DNA of 64,000 nucleotides. Origin: Candidatus Caldilinea saccharophila (GTDB lineage: Bacteria; Chloroflexota; Anaerolineae; Caldilineales; Caldilineaceae). A program made the position numbers and the translations under genes. Under the pieces are notes generated by a model. It worked only from the letters and a program-made list of their open reading frames with translations, made no database searches and was not told the origin of the DNA. The stretch lies in assembly GCA_016710365.1 (NCBI GenBank), contig JADJVW010000010.1, forward strand, positions 124,001 to 188,000. Direction: 5' to 3'. Shown here one piece after another: positions 44,701-53,872 of this stretch. Positions within the stretch are counted from its first letter, which is position 1. Each line of letters begins with the position of its first letter.

Positions 44701-45572
44701 AGATTCAGGCCGGCTGCTGCTTACCCTATCCAAAGGCGATATGCCAACGGACGGATTTACCGGGCTGGCCTTTAGCCAAAACGGCGGGGAAATCGCCGTA
44801 GGCGGACTGGATGGGACGATCACCCTGTGGGACAGCCAAACCGGCGACCATTTGCATACGTTCACCGGGCATGAAAACATGGTGCTTGGGCTTGCTTTCA
44901 GCTCCAATGGAACCCGCCTTGCCAGCGTCAGTCTAGATTCGACTGCGAAAGTCTGGGATCTAACCACCGGGACGGCAGTAGCCACCTTCACCGGTCACCA
45001 AGCTCCAGTTTGGTTGACCAACATCGGCTTTAGCGCGGATGGCAAGCGCGTTTTCACTGGCGGCGATGACGATTTTGTGCGCATGTGGGATGGCGAAACC
45101 GGCCAGGAATTGGCTGCGTTTTCGGGGGATGGCAAGGATATTTACGGCGTTGCACTCAGCCCAAACGGCGATCTGTTGGCCATGAGCAACCAAGATGGCG
45201 ACATTATTCTTTGGGACCTGAATTCCGGAGGAAAAATTGCGCACCTTATCTGGTCATTCCGGATTAGCTCTTCGTCTGGCGTTCAGCCAAGATGGGACTC
45301 GGATAGCCTCCGCCAGTTTCGACCGGCTTGCTAAAGTGTGGGATGTCAACACGGGCGAAGAGCTTGTCAGCCTGCATGGCAACACCGGCAATGTTTTTGG
45401 CGTTTCGTTTAGCCCGGATGGGAATCACCTTGCTACTGCAGGGGCAGATGGAACGATTCGTACGTATGAATTGCGATTGCCTGCTTTGGTCGACCTGGCG
45501 CGTTCCCGCGTCACGCGTTCACTGACGGAAGATGAGTGCCGCAGGTTTATTCATCTGAATAGTTGTCCATAA
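41710..45572 (+). CDS. HTH-STAND ATPase with transmembrane segment and 14 WD40 repeats, about six frameshifts
   Basis: When frames are joined this is one protein of about 1285 aa. An XRE-type helix-turn-helix (LKYLRRRAGLTQRELSIAVGYSDAQISRLEQNERLP, about 20-60) is followed by a STAND-type NTPase. The NTPase has YKGLYYFDESDAELFFGREE, Walker A GASGGGKSS (about 144) and Walker B LLVVDQFEELF (about 231). A winged region (EVAHEALIREWPTLRNWI), a coiled segment, a transmembrane helix (LLTVAVVIVGILALVAFIFG) and 14 WD40 units ending in WD-x-x-[ST]G complete it, enough for two seven-bladed propellers. Breaks lie near 42885, 42915, 43230, 43995, 44690 and 45250. GGAGG precedes the ATG. STAND proteins act as ligand-triggered switches; immunity is one possibility. 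Confidence 0.78.
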
Positions 45573-45952
45573 AAAGAGCCGCGGCGTCAAATGCGGCTGC
45601 GCATTCTGTCAGGCGGCGTTTGGCGCCAGCGCGCCCCGGTGATGCCTGTGCTATGATTGCGGCGAACTGTTGCGATGAAGAACCGGATATCTCTGGATCA
45701 TGGCGTCATTCCTTGAACTGTTCAATGTTGCCACGACTGGCGACGTTCTAAATGCCCCCAACGGCCAACTGACCGATTGAGCGAGTTGAACGTCTCTCTG
45801 CTCGTTGGGCAAAGGTCTGGTATACTTCTCCTCTGAAACTGGCGACAGCAGATCCTGGGCAAAACCGCACATAGGTTGCGTCCTTATAGCCGGTCGGCGC
45901 CGCCAGGCTGAAATTTTTATCTTCAAAACACTCAACGAGGAGAAACGATGGA
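45573..45952. promoter_or_regulatory. Upstream region of fhs with an extended -10 promoter element
   Basis: This 380-bp gap has no convincing gene. TGGTATACT (45818-45826) is a good extended -10 element facing fhs, leaving a leader of about 120 nt before the start codon. A GAGGAGAAACG ribosome site lies just upstream of the gene. I see no known riboswitch consensus in the leader. Confidence 0.45.
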
Positions 45953-47848
45953 ATGCCGCACAAATTGACCGACCTCAAACGCCCCGTGCCCAGTGACCTC
46001 GACATCGCCCAGGCCGCCACGCCACTGCCCATCCGCCAGATCGCCGACGAGGCCGGCATCCTGCCCGACGAGTTGGAGATGTACGGCAACTACAAGGCCA
46101 AGGTCACGCTCGATGTGCGCGATCGGCTCAAGGATCAGCCGAACGGAAACTACATCGTCGTCACCGCGATCACACCGACGCCGCTGGGCGAGGGCAAGAC
46201 GACCACCACCGTCGGTCTCAGCCAGGCGCTGGGCGCGCATCTGGGCAGGAAGGTCTTCACCTGCATCCGCCAGCCCAGCCAGGGACCGACCTTTGGCATC
46301 AAGGGCGGCGCGGCCGGCGGCGGCTATGCGCAGGTCGTGCCGATGGAGGACTTCAACCTGCACCTGACCGGCGACATCCACGCCATCACCGCCGCGAACA
46401 ACCTGCTGGCCGCAGCCATCGACGCGCGCATGTTCCACGAAGCGGACATGGACGACGAGACGCTTTTTAAGCGCCTCTGCCCGCTCAAGGGTGGCAAGCG
46501 CTCCTTCAGCGGCACCATGCTGCGCCGGCTCAAGAAGCTGAGCATCGACAAAACCAATCCCGACGACCTGACGCCGGAGGAGATCAGCCGCTTCGTGCGC
46601 CTTGATATCGACCCGGAAACCATTACCTGGCGCCGCGCCGTCGACACCAACGACCGCATGTTGCGCGGCATCACGATTGGGGAAGGGCCGCAGGAGAAGG
46701 GGCGCACGCGCGAGACGGGCTACGACATCACCGTGGCGAGCGAGATCATGGCGATCCTGGCGCTCACCACCTCGTTGCAGGATATGCGCGAGCGCTTCGG
46801 ACGCATGGTGGTCGGCTTGAACCGGCAGGGCGATCCGGTCACCGCCGAGGACATCGGCGCGGCGGGCGCGCTGGCCGTGCTCATGAAAGATGCGATCAAG
46901 CCCAACCTGATGCAGACGCTGGAGGGCACGCCCGCGCTGGTGCATGCCGGCCCCTTTGCCAACATCGCCCACGGCAACTCGTCGATTGTCGCCGACCAGA
47001 TCGCGCTCAAGCTAGTCGGGCCGGAGGGCTACGTGCTGACTGAGGCGGGCTTTGGCGCCGACATCGGCATGGAGAAGTTCTTCGACATCAAGTGCCGCTA
47101 CAGCGGGCTGGCGCCCGACTGTGTGGTGTTAGTGGCGACGATCCGTGCGCTCAAGATGCACGGCGGCGGCCCCAAGGTGGTCGCCGGCAAGGTGCTCGAC
47201 GCCGCCTACACCGAGGAAAATCTCGAATTGCTCGAAGCAGGGTGCAGCAACCTCGCCGTCCACGTGCGCAACGCCCGCCGCTTTGGCGTGCCGGTCGTGG
47301 TGGCGGTCAACCGCTTCCACACCGACACCGACGCCGAGGTGGAGCTGGTGCGACGCAAGGCAATGGAAGCCGGTGCGTATGATGCCGTGCCCTCCAATCA
47401 CTGGGCGGACGGTGGCGCCGGTTCCGTGGAGTTGGGCGAGGCAGTGATCGAGGCGTGCAAGCAGCCGTCGGACTTCCAGTTCCTCTACCCGCTCGACCTG
47501 ACCATCAAGGAGAAGATCGAGACCATCGTCAAGCTGATCTACGGCGGCGACGGCGTGGAATTCTCGCCCAAGGCCGAGGAGCAGATCGCCGCGTACACGC
47601 GCGCCGGCTTCGACAACCTGCCCATGTGCATGGCCAAGACGCACCTGAGCATCAGCCACGACGCCGAGCTGAAGGGCGCGCCGAGCGGCTTCACCGTGCC
47701 CGTGCGCGAAATCCGCGCCAGCGTCGGCGCCGGCTTCCTCTACCCGCTGCTAGGCACGATGAGCACGATGCCCGGACTGTCGACGCGGCCGGCCTTCTTC
47801 GACATCGACATCGACCCGGAAACCGGCCAAATCATCGGGCTTTCCTAA
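45953..47848 (+). CDS. fhs: Formate-tetrahydrofolate ligase
   Basis: This 631-aa enzyme couples formate, THF and ATP to 10-formyl-THF, or makes ATP from 10-formyl-THF in the reverse direction. The P-loop is TPLGEGKTTTTVGLSQAL. Other family segments are RQPSQGPTFGIKGGAAGGGYAQVVPMEDFNLHLTGD, NLLAAAIDARMFHE, FANIAHGNSSIVADQ, LTEAGFGADIGMEKFFDIKCR and PNHW-like SNHWADGG. It is longer than the roughly 560-aa acetogen enzyme. The frame is intact. It is the C1-folate gene that could close the route from methyl-THF to formate. The intermediate cyclohydrolase/dehydrogenase (FolD) is not in the window. Confidence 0.96.
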   Translation: MPHKLTDLKRPVPSDLDIAQAATPLPIRQIADEAGILPDELEMYGNYKAKVTLDVRDRLKDQPNGNYIVVTAITPTPLGEGKTTTTVGLSQALGAHLGRKVFTCIRQPSQGPTFGIKGGAAGGGYAQVVPMEDFNLHLTGDIHAITAANNLLAAAIDARMFHEADMDDETLFKRLCPLKGGKRSFSGTMLRRLKKLSIDKTNPDDLTPEEISRFVRLDIDPETITWRRAVDTNDRMLRGITIGEGPQEKGRTRETGYDITVASEIMAILALTTSLQDMRERFGRMVVGLNRQGDPVTAEDIGAAGALAVLMKDAIKPNLMQTLEGTPALVHAGPFANIAHGNSSIVADQIALKLVGPEGYVLTEAGFGADIGMEKFFDIKCRYSGLAPDCVVLVATIRALKMHGGGPKVVAGKVLDAAYTEENLELLEAGCSNLAVHVRNARRFGVPVVVAVNRFHTDTDAEVELVRRKAMEAGAYDAVPSNHWADGGAGSVELGEAVIEACKQPSDFQFLYPLDLTIKEKIETIVKLIYGGDGVEFSPKAEEQIAAYTRAGFDNLPMCMAKTHLSISHDAELKGAPSGFTVPVREIRASVGAGFLYPLLGTMSTMPGLSTRPAFFDIDIDPETGQIIGLS

Positions 47849-47891
47849 CCTGAAAATAGCTTTGACGCAGAGTCGCAGAGAAAGGCGATTG

Positions 47892-47990
47892 CAGTACTTC
47901 ACGAAACTCACACAAAGCCACAAAGAACACAAGGCGCGCCATCTTCAACTTTGTGCTCTCTGTGGCTTTGTGTGAGACAAAATCGTGTAC
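47892..47990. repeat. MITE-like palindromic repeat, copy 2
   Basis: This is nearly the full reverse complement of the element at 1038-1140, sharing CAGTACTTCACGAAACTCAC and ATCTTCAACTTTGTGC blocks. Internal arms CACAAAGCCACA and TGTGGCTTTGTG make it a long hairpin. It follows the fhs stop and an AGCTTTGACGCAGAG-type segment also found near 33980. Confidence 0.75.
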
Positions 47991-48097
47991 GCACTTCCGC
48001 TGCGCCCTTCTGGGGAATGCCCGATACTATTTGGTTGATCCGGCAGGATACGCGACAATGACGCATGTCTTTTGCACAACGGTGATGAGGAGCGTTC

Positions 48098-48876
48098 ATG
48101 TCGTCCAAATGGCCTGCCAAGTTATTTTCCTATCACCCGCGGGTTCCCGTATCCACAGACGCTGAAGAGGAGGCGCCGCCCGCCCCGTCGCCGGAGTCTG
48201 TAGAAGCATCTTCCTCCCCGCCCGTCCTGCCGGAGCCAAACCACGCTGCAACTGAGGAGACGACCCTCACCGCGCCGGTCGAGCACGAAGCGCGGCTGGT
48301 TGAGCGCGCCCGCACTCACCCGGAGGCGTTCGGCCAACTCTACGAGCTGTACGTGGATCGCGCTTACTCCTATATCTATCACCGCGGGGCAATGTTCAAG
48401 ACGCCGAAGACCTGACGCGCGCACCTTCTACCGTGCGCTGGATAAGCTCGACACCTACGAGGATCGCGGGCTGCCTTTCTCGGCGTGGCTCTTTCGGATC
48501 GCGCACAACCTGGTCGCCATGGCATCGCGACCACAGTCGCCGCCAGGTGTTTTCATTGGATAAACTCTGGTGGCGTAGCAGCGACGAGCCACGCCCGGAA
48601 CAGACTGTCGAGGCCAACGCCGAACGCGAGGAATTGTGGGACGCGATCAATCGCCTGCCGGAAGAGCGGCGCAATTTGTTGCTCTACAAGCTCAACACGA
48701 CGCTCTCCAATCTTGAAATTGGCGAAATGATGAACAAAAGTGAAAGCGCCATCAAGTCGCTCTATTTCAGAACGCTGGCCGCGCTGCGCAAGGATCTCGA
48801 AGATCGAGGATGGGAAAACGTGGAAGAAACCAGCGAACCCACCTCCCCTCACCCCCACTCGAACGAGGAAGCATAA
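48098..48876 (+). CDS. ECF-type sigma factor, two to three frameshifts
   Basis: This RNA polymerase sigma factor of about 255 aa has a long Pro/Glu-rich N-terminal extension (about 1-65). Region 2 (EAFGQLYELYVDRAYSYIYHR, then GNVQDAEDLT, TFYRALDKLDTYEDRGLPFSAWLFRIAHNLVA) comes next. Region 4 (LWDAINRLPEERRNLLLYKLNTTLSNLEIGEMMNKSESAIKSLYFRTLAALRKDLE) is the helix-turn-helix that reads the -35 box. The frame slips near 48378, 48422 and 48520. The next gene, 3 bp after the stop, encodes a small single-pass protein that may be its anti-sigma factor. Confidence 0.8.
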
Positions 48877-48878
48877 TC

Positions 48879-49139
48879 ATGGATGATCAATGGATTGATA
48901 AGGACGCCGCGTTGATTTCGCCGGATGCGAAGTTTCGCCATGATCTGGCGCAGGCGCTGCAAGACAGCCATGAGCGCCAGCGCGTCCAGCGTCAATTGTA
49001 TGGGAGCGCGCCGTCTGCGCAGCGCGGCCAAGCGCTCTTCTGGCGGCTGCTTGGCGCGCTTGGCCTGCTGGCTCTGGTCTTTAGCCTGGGCTTCTATGTG
49101 GGACAGCAGAGCCACAAATTACGCGGCTACGTCGATTGA
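48879..49139 (+). CDS. Small single-pass membrane protein, possible anti-sigma factor
   Basis: This 86-aa protein has a charged N-terminal cytoplasmic part (DDQWIDKDAALISPDAKFRHDLAQALQDSHERQRVQRQ) and one transmembrane helix (LFWRLLGALGLLALVFSLGFYVG). Only about ten residues lie beyond the helix. It is encoded immediately after the ECF sigma factor with almost no gap, the usual arrangement for an anti-sigma partner. It lacks a ZAS zinc motif (HxxxCxxC), so the assignment rests on context alone. Confidence 0.55.
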   Translation: MDDQWIDKDAALISPDAKFRHDLAQALQDSHERQRVQRQLYGSAPSAQRGQALFWRLLGALGLLALVFSLGFYVGQQSHKLRGYVD

Positions 49140-49311
49140 TCAGCGTGCGTCGCGCACCAGTTCACGCTTGCGTTGCGCCATGCACGCCTGCAATGCTTCG
49201 TCGCTGACCGCATCGAGTGGCGGCGGCGCATAGCAGCTTGTCCACCTTCTGCGCCGCGCGCACTTTGCTATCGTGCGCACCGGCGACTTCCCATGCATCG
49301 CGCTTCCTTAC
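49140..49311 (-). pseudogene. Probable C-terminal remnant of an MttB-family (trimethylamine methyltransferase-like) gene
   Basis: On the minus strand, RDAWEVAGAHDSKVRAAQKVDKLL is followed, after a one-base slip, by YAPPPLDAVSDEALQACMAQRKRELVRDA and a stop. The pattern WE-x-x-GA-x-D, a KV-x-x-LL helix, a Y-x-PPPLD turn and a final helix with a Q-RK motif is what I recall from the C-termini of MttB-superfamily methyltransferases. The rest of the gene, which should lie at higher coordinates, is missing; that stretch leads into the restriction island. Assignment from about 53 residues is tentative. Confidence 0.45.
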
Positions 49312-49613
49312 AGTTTGCTTGCAATGGGGTGCAAGCCCTTGTTGCACCGGGGACTTTGTTTTACAATGGCAAAATAGCCAGGCGCTTCTGAGTTGGCCCC
49401 GGCTGTACTGACCACCACTGTGGCTGACCTGCCCGCTGCGACGCATCTGCTCACGCTTTTTATCCCGAATTGATTCTGCATGTCGCGCATTTTGAACAAC
49501 ATTGAGGAAGGATTAAAAAGCTGCTCCCCTTGACGCGGAGGTGCTGAGCAGCAGAGATAACGCGGAAGGAACCTGGGCAGAGAAACCATCCTTATTCTGG
49601 AAATGATGCAACG
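49312..49613. other. 302-bp region upstream of the restriction genes
   Basis: No gene is supported. It includes a TTGACGCGGAGGTGCTGAGC segment (49530-49549) related to the ACGCAGAG-type sequence next to the MITE-like copies, and a GCTGCTC/GAGCAGC inverted pair around it. It may carry the res promoter; no clear -10 is seen. Confidence 0.4.
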
Positions 49614-52600
49614 ATGCAAGAGCAATTCTTCAAACAACCTATTCTGAATTCTCCCTACGCATACCCTGGCCGCCACTGGGAGCTGGATGAACAGGGCCAG
49701 CCAACACAGCAGATCATCGAACGCCGACGCCGTGCGGAGTTCATCACCCCTGTTCCGAAGCCGCGCAAGCGCAAGACGTCACCCAGTCAGCCACAATTGA
49801 TCTTCGATGAAGGCGTCGGTCTGTCGACGGAGCGCCAACAGTACGACCCGACGCCGATCATCAACCAACTGCGCCAGCGCGTCGATCAATGGCGCGCCAT
49901 TGCGGACTCGTCACGATGGGATGTCACGCCGGAGACGGCGCGCCTGCTTCAGCACTGGCGTCATTATTCGTTCAACAGCTTTCGCCCCTTTTTCTGTCAG
50001 ATCGAGGCGGTGGAAACGCTGATCTGGCTGACCGAGGTTGCGCCCAAGGACAAAAAAGCAAACGGAGGCATTCTGGAGCATCTGGAGAATGCCAACCATG
50101 ACGCCAACCCGGAGTTGATGCGGATTGCGCTGAAGCTGGCCACCGGCGCGGGCAAGACCACGGTCATGGCCATGATCGTCGCGTGGCAGACGGTCAACGC
50201 GATGCGCAGACCGAACAGCAAGAAGTTTACGCGCGGTTTTCTGATCGTGACGCCTGGCATCACGATCAAAGATCGGCTGCGTGTGCTGCAGCCCAATGAC
50301 CCGGACAGCTACTATCAGAGCCGCGAGCTTGTGCCCAACGACATGTTGGGCGACATGGACCGCGCCAAGATCGTCATCACCAATTATCACGCGTTCAAGC
50401 TGCGCGAACGGATGGCGCTCTCCAAGGGCGGGCGCGCGCTGCTGCAAGGCCGTGGGCCAGAACTGGCGACGCTTGAGACGGAGGGGCAGATGCTCCAGCG
50501 CGTGATGCCCGATTTGATGGGTCTCAAGCATATCCTCGCCATCAATGACGAGGCGCACCACTGTTATCGCGAACGGCCCGGCATTGACGAGGAAGGCGAC
50601 CTGACCGGCGACGAAAAACAGGAGGCCGAAAAGAACAACGAGGCCGCGCGCCTGTGGATTTCCGGGTTGGAGGCAGTCAACCGCCAGCTTGGCCTCACCC
50701 AGGTGGTTGATCTGTCGGCGACGCCTTTTTTCCTGCGCGGTTCGGGCTACGCCGAAGGCACGCTCTTCCCCTGGTCCATGAGCGACTTCTCGCTGATGGA
50801 CGCCATCGAGTGCGGGATCGTCAAGCTGCCGCGCGTGCCGGTGGCCGACAACATCCCCGGCAACGAGATGCCCGTTTACCGCAACCTTTGGGAGCATATC
50901 GGCAAGCAGATGCCAAAGAAGGGCCGGGGCAAGGCCAAATCGCTTGACCCGTTGAGCCTGCCCGTGGAGTTGCAGACCGCACTGGATGCGCTCTACGGCC
51001 ACTATCAGCAGACTTTTGAACTCTGGCAGCGCGCAGACATCCAGGCGCCGCCCTGTTTTATTGTGGTCTGCAACAATACCGCCACTTCCAAGTTGATCTA
51101 CGACTACATTTCCGGGTTTTATCGAGAAAATGAGGACGGCAGTTCCAGCCTGGTCAATGGCCGGCTGAAACTGTTCCGTAATTTTGATGAGAACGATACA
51201 CCGCTGGCGCGGCCAAACACGCTGTTGATCGACAGCGAGCAGCTCGAATCCGGCAGTGCGCTGGACGACAACTTTCGCAAGATGGCCGCTGACGAGATTG
51301 AACGTTTCCGCCGTGAGATTATCGAGCGCACCGGCGACGTGCGCCAGGCGGAGAATCTGACCGACCAGGAGCTGCTGCGCGAGGTGATGAATACGGTCGG
51401 CAAGCCGGGCCGGCTGGGCGAAGGCATCCGCTGCGTCGTCTCTGTGTCGATGCTGACCGAGGGGTGGGACGCCAACACGGTGACGCATGTGCTGGGCGTG
51501 CGCGCGTTTGGCACGCAATTGCTCTGCGAACAGGTGATCGGCCGGGCGCTGCGCCGCCAATCCTACGAACTCAACGAGGCAGGGATCTTCAACGTCGAAT
51601 ATGCCGACGTGCTGGGCATTCCCTTTGACTTTACGGCCAAGCCGGTGGTGGCGCCGCCGCAGCCGCCGCGTGAGACGGTGCACGTGCACGCGGTGCGCCC
51701 CGAGCGCGACGCGCTGGAGATTCGTTTTCCGCGCGTCGTGGGCTATCGCGTGGAATTACCCGAAGAACGGCTGAGCGCCCAGTTCAATGAGGATTCGGTG
51801 CTGGAACTGACGCCTGATCTGGTCGGCCCATCGATCACGCGCAATGCCGGCATCATCGGCGAAGAGATCGATCTGAACCTGCAACATCTGGCGGATGTGC
51901 GTCCTGCAACGCTGCTCTATCAATTGACCAAGCGGCTGCTTTTCACCAAGTGGCGCGATCCTGGTGATGAGCCGAAACTGCACCTGTTCGGCCAGCTCAA
52001 GCGCATCGCCAAGGAGTGGCTCGACACGTGTTTGGTCTGCAAAGGCGGCGCCTATCCGGCTCAGTTGCTCTATCAAGAGCTGGCCGACATGGCCTGCGAA
52101 CGGATCACGGCGGCCATTACGCGCTCATTTCTGGGCGAGCGCCCCATCAAGGCCGTGCTTGATGCGTACAACCCGGCCGGCTCGACAATGCACGTCAACT
52201 TCAACACGTCCAAGCGCGAGCGCTGGCAGACCGATCCCCGCCGCTGCCACGTCAATTGGGTTGTGCTCGACAGTGATTGGGAAAGAATCACAGCCTGGGG
52301 CTGGAGGTTCCTTACCGCTACGGCTCCGAAACGCGCATCTATCGTCCTGACTTCATCGTGCAGGTGGATGATGGCTACGGGGGAGATGGTCATGGGCGCG
52401 AGGGTCACGGCGACGCCGGCCCACTGCATCTAATCGTGGAGATCAAGGGGTACCGCCGCGAAGACGCCAAGGAAAAGAAAGCCACGATGGAGACCTACTG
52501 GGTTCCCGGCGTTAACCGCCTCGGCGTCTACGGTCGCTGGGCCTTCGCCGAGTTCGCCGAAGTCTACCAGATCGAAACCGACTTCGCGGCCAAAGTCGAA

Positions 52601-52642
52601 GCCGCGTTCGCCGCCATGCTCGCGTCCCATCGGGACGCCTAG
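49614..52642 (+). CDS. Type III-like restriction enzyme helicase-nuclease subunit (Res), one frameshift
   Basis: This SF2 helicase-nuclease of about 1008 aa has helicase motifs LATGAGKTTVMAMIV (Walker A, about 175), NDEAHHC (DEAH-type, about 311), DLSATPFF (motif III) and EQVIGRALRR (motif VI). The C-terminal PD-(D/E)xK nuclease is reached after a slip near 52290: VPYRYGSETRIYRPDFIVQVDD and LHLIVEIKGYRRED carry the D and ExK residues. It would translocate on DNA and cut it when the Mod partner finds unmethylated sites. Its order is unusual: res precedes mod, with a transposase and a repeat array between them. Confidence 0.85.
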
Positions 52643-52663
52643 ATTCACATGTCCCGATGGGAC
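52622..52663. repeat. Inverted pair of REP-like palindromes
   Basis: GTCCCATCGGGAC (52624-52636, inside the last res codons) and its reverse complement GTCCCGATGGGAC (52651-52663) face each other just upstream of the transposase gene. This is the REP-pair (BIME) arrangement. Another copy, GTCCCGATGGGAC, lies at 53286-53298. Confidence 0.7.
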
Positions 52664-52686
52664 GATTGAATGATGGAGATTGTTCG

Positions 52687-53139
52687 ATGGCCAATACCTA
52701 TACATCGCTCTTCTACCATATCGTCTTCAGCACCAAACACCGCGTCCGCTACATCCGCCCGGAGATCGAGCAACGCGTCTGGGAATATATGGGCGGCGTC
52801 ATGCGCCACCACAAGCTGACCGCGCTGCAAATCGGCGGAGTTGACGACCACATCCACGCGCTGATCATGGCGCCGCCGACCATTGCGCCCTGCCAGATCG
52901 CGCAATATCTGAAGGGCGACTCCTCCAAATGGATTCACGAGACCTTCCCGGAGCTGCACGCCTTTGCCTGGCAGGAGGGCTACGGCGCCTTTACCGTCAG
53001 CAAGTCGGGTCTTGCGGTTGTCATCCGCTACATTCAAAACCAGCGCGCCCATCACCAGAAACAAGATTTCCAGGCCGAATACCTGGACTTCCTACACCGT
53101 CACGAGGTCGACTACGATGAACGCTACGTGTGGGGATAA
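52687..53139 (+). CDS. tnpA: IS200/REP-associated tyrosine (Y1) transposase
   Basis: This 150-aa single-strand Y1 transposase begins MANTYTSLFYHIVFSTKHRVRYI. The HUH motif is IGGVDDHIHALIM. The catalytic Tyr lies in the helix VIRYIQNQRAHHQKQDFQAEYLDFL, and the protein ends in DERYVWG. It is framed by REP-like palindromes on both sides (52622-52663 and 53143-53174) rather than by ordinary IS ends, which fits the REP-associated (RAYT) class. It lies between res and mod on the same strand. It appears intact. Confidence 0.88.
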   Translation: MANTYTSLFYHIVFSTKHRVRYIRPEIEQRVWEYMGGVMRHHKLTALQIGGVDDHIHALIMAPPTIAPCQIAQYLKGDSSKWIHETFPELHAFAWQEGYGAFTVSKSGLAVVIRYIQNQRAHHQKQDFQAEYLDFLHRHEVDYDERYVWG

Positions 53140-53142
53140 CGA

Positions 53143-53174
53143 CCCGCCCCATCGGGGCGCATGAATTGAGACAC
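53143..53174. repeat. Isolated CGCCCCATCGGGGCG repeat next to the transposase stop
   Basis: One copy of the core repeat (palindrome GCCCCATCGGGGC followed by GCATGAATTGAGACAC) sits 3 bp after the transposase stop. What follows (53175-53316) is unique sequence, not the constant 16-bp linker of the array. That stretch also holds GAATCGCCGGCCATGAATGA (53250-53269), which recurs at 57174. Confidence 0.75.
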
Positions 53175-53316
53175 TCCCGCGCGACGGGATGCTTGTGATG
53201 GCGAATGCATCGGCGAACGCGGCCATGAATGATGGGGTGGATATTCAGGAATCGCCGGCCATGAATGACCGACCTAAGGGCAGGCGTCCCGATGGGACGA
53301 AATGCGTAGCGCCCGA

Positions 53317-53863
53317 CCCCGCCACATCGGGGCGCATGAATTGAGACACACGACACGTCGAATTCCCGCCCCATCGGGGCGCATGAATTGAGACACACGA
53401 CACGTCGAATTCCCGCCCCATCGGGGCGCATGAATTGAGACACACGACACGTCGAATTCCCGCCCCATCGGGGCGCATGAATTGAGACACACGACACGTC
53501 GAATTCCCGCCCCATCGGGGCGCATGAATTGGAGACACACGACACGTCGAATTCCCGCCCCATCGGGGCGCATGAATTGAGACACACGACACGTCGAATT
53601 CCCGCCCCATCGGGGCGCATGAATTGAGACACACGACACGTCGAATTCCCGCCCCATCGGGGCGCATGAATTGAGACACACGACACGTCGAATTCCCGCC
53701 CCATCGGGGCGCATGAATTGAGACACACGACACGTCGAATTCCCGCCCCATCGGGGCGCATGAATTGAGACACACGACACGTCGAATTCCCGCCCCATCG
53801 GGGCGCATGAATTGAGACACACGACACGTCGAATTCCCGCCCCATCGGGGCGCATGAATTGAG
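53317..53863. repeat. Tandem array of twelve 47-bp CRISPR-repeat-like units
   Basis: Twelve copies repeat every 47 bp (one interval of 48 bp from an extra G near 53532). Each has a 31-bp part, CCGCCCCATCGGGGC then GCATGAATTGAGACAC, and an identical 16-bp linker ACGACACGTCGAATTC. The first copy has GCCACATC instead of GCCCCATC. The last changes to GAATTGAGGAACATGG and supplies the ribosome site of mod. The 31-bp part resembles type I-C CRISPR repeats (G/C hairpin followed by GCG-TGGATTGAAAC), but linkers are constant and short and no cas genes are seen. The core palindrome is shared with the REP-like copies around the transposase. Confidence 0.9.
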
Positions 53864-53872
53864 GAACATGGA

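Noticed and set aside
45651..45935. 94-codon minus-strand frame upstream of fhs
   Set aside because: No ribosome site and no recognisable motif; the region looks like a promoter and leader.
49911..51689. 592-codon minus-strand open frame opposite res
   Set aside because: Antisense shadow of the helicase gene, rich in His and Arg with no domain.
53143..53863. CRISPR array
   Set aside because: The repeat part looks like a CRISPR repeat, but all intervening segments in the array are identical and only 16 bp, and no cas gene is present. Called a tandem repeat instead.
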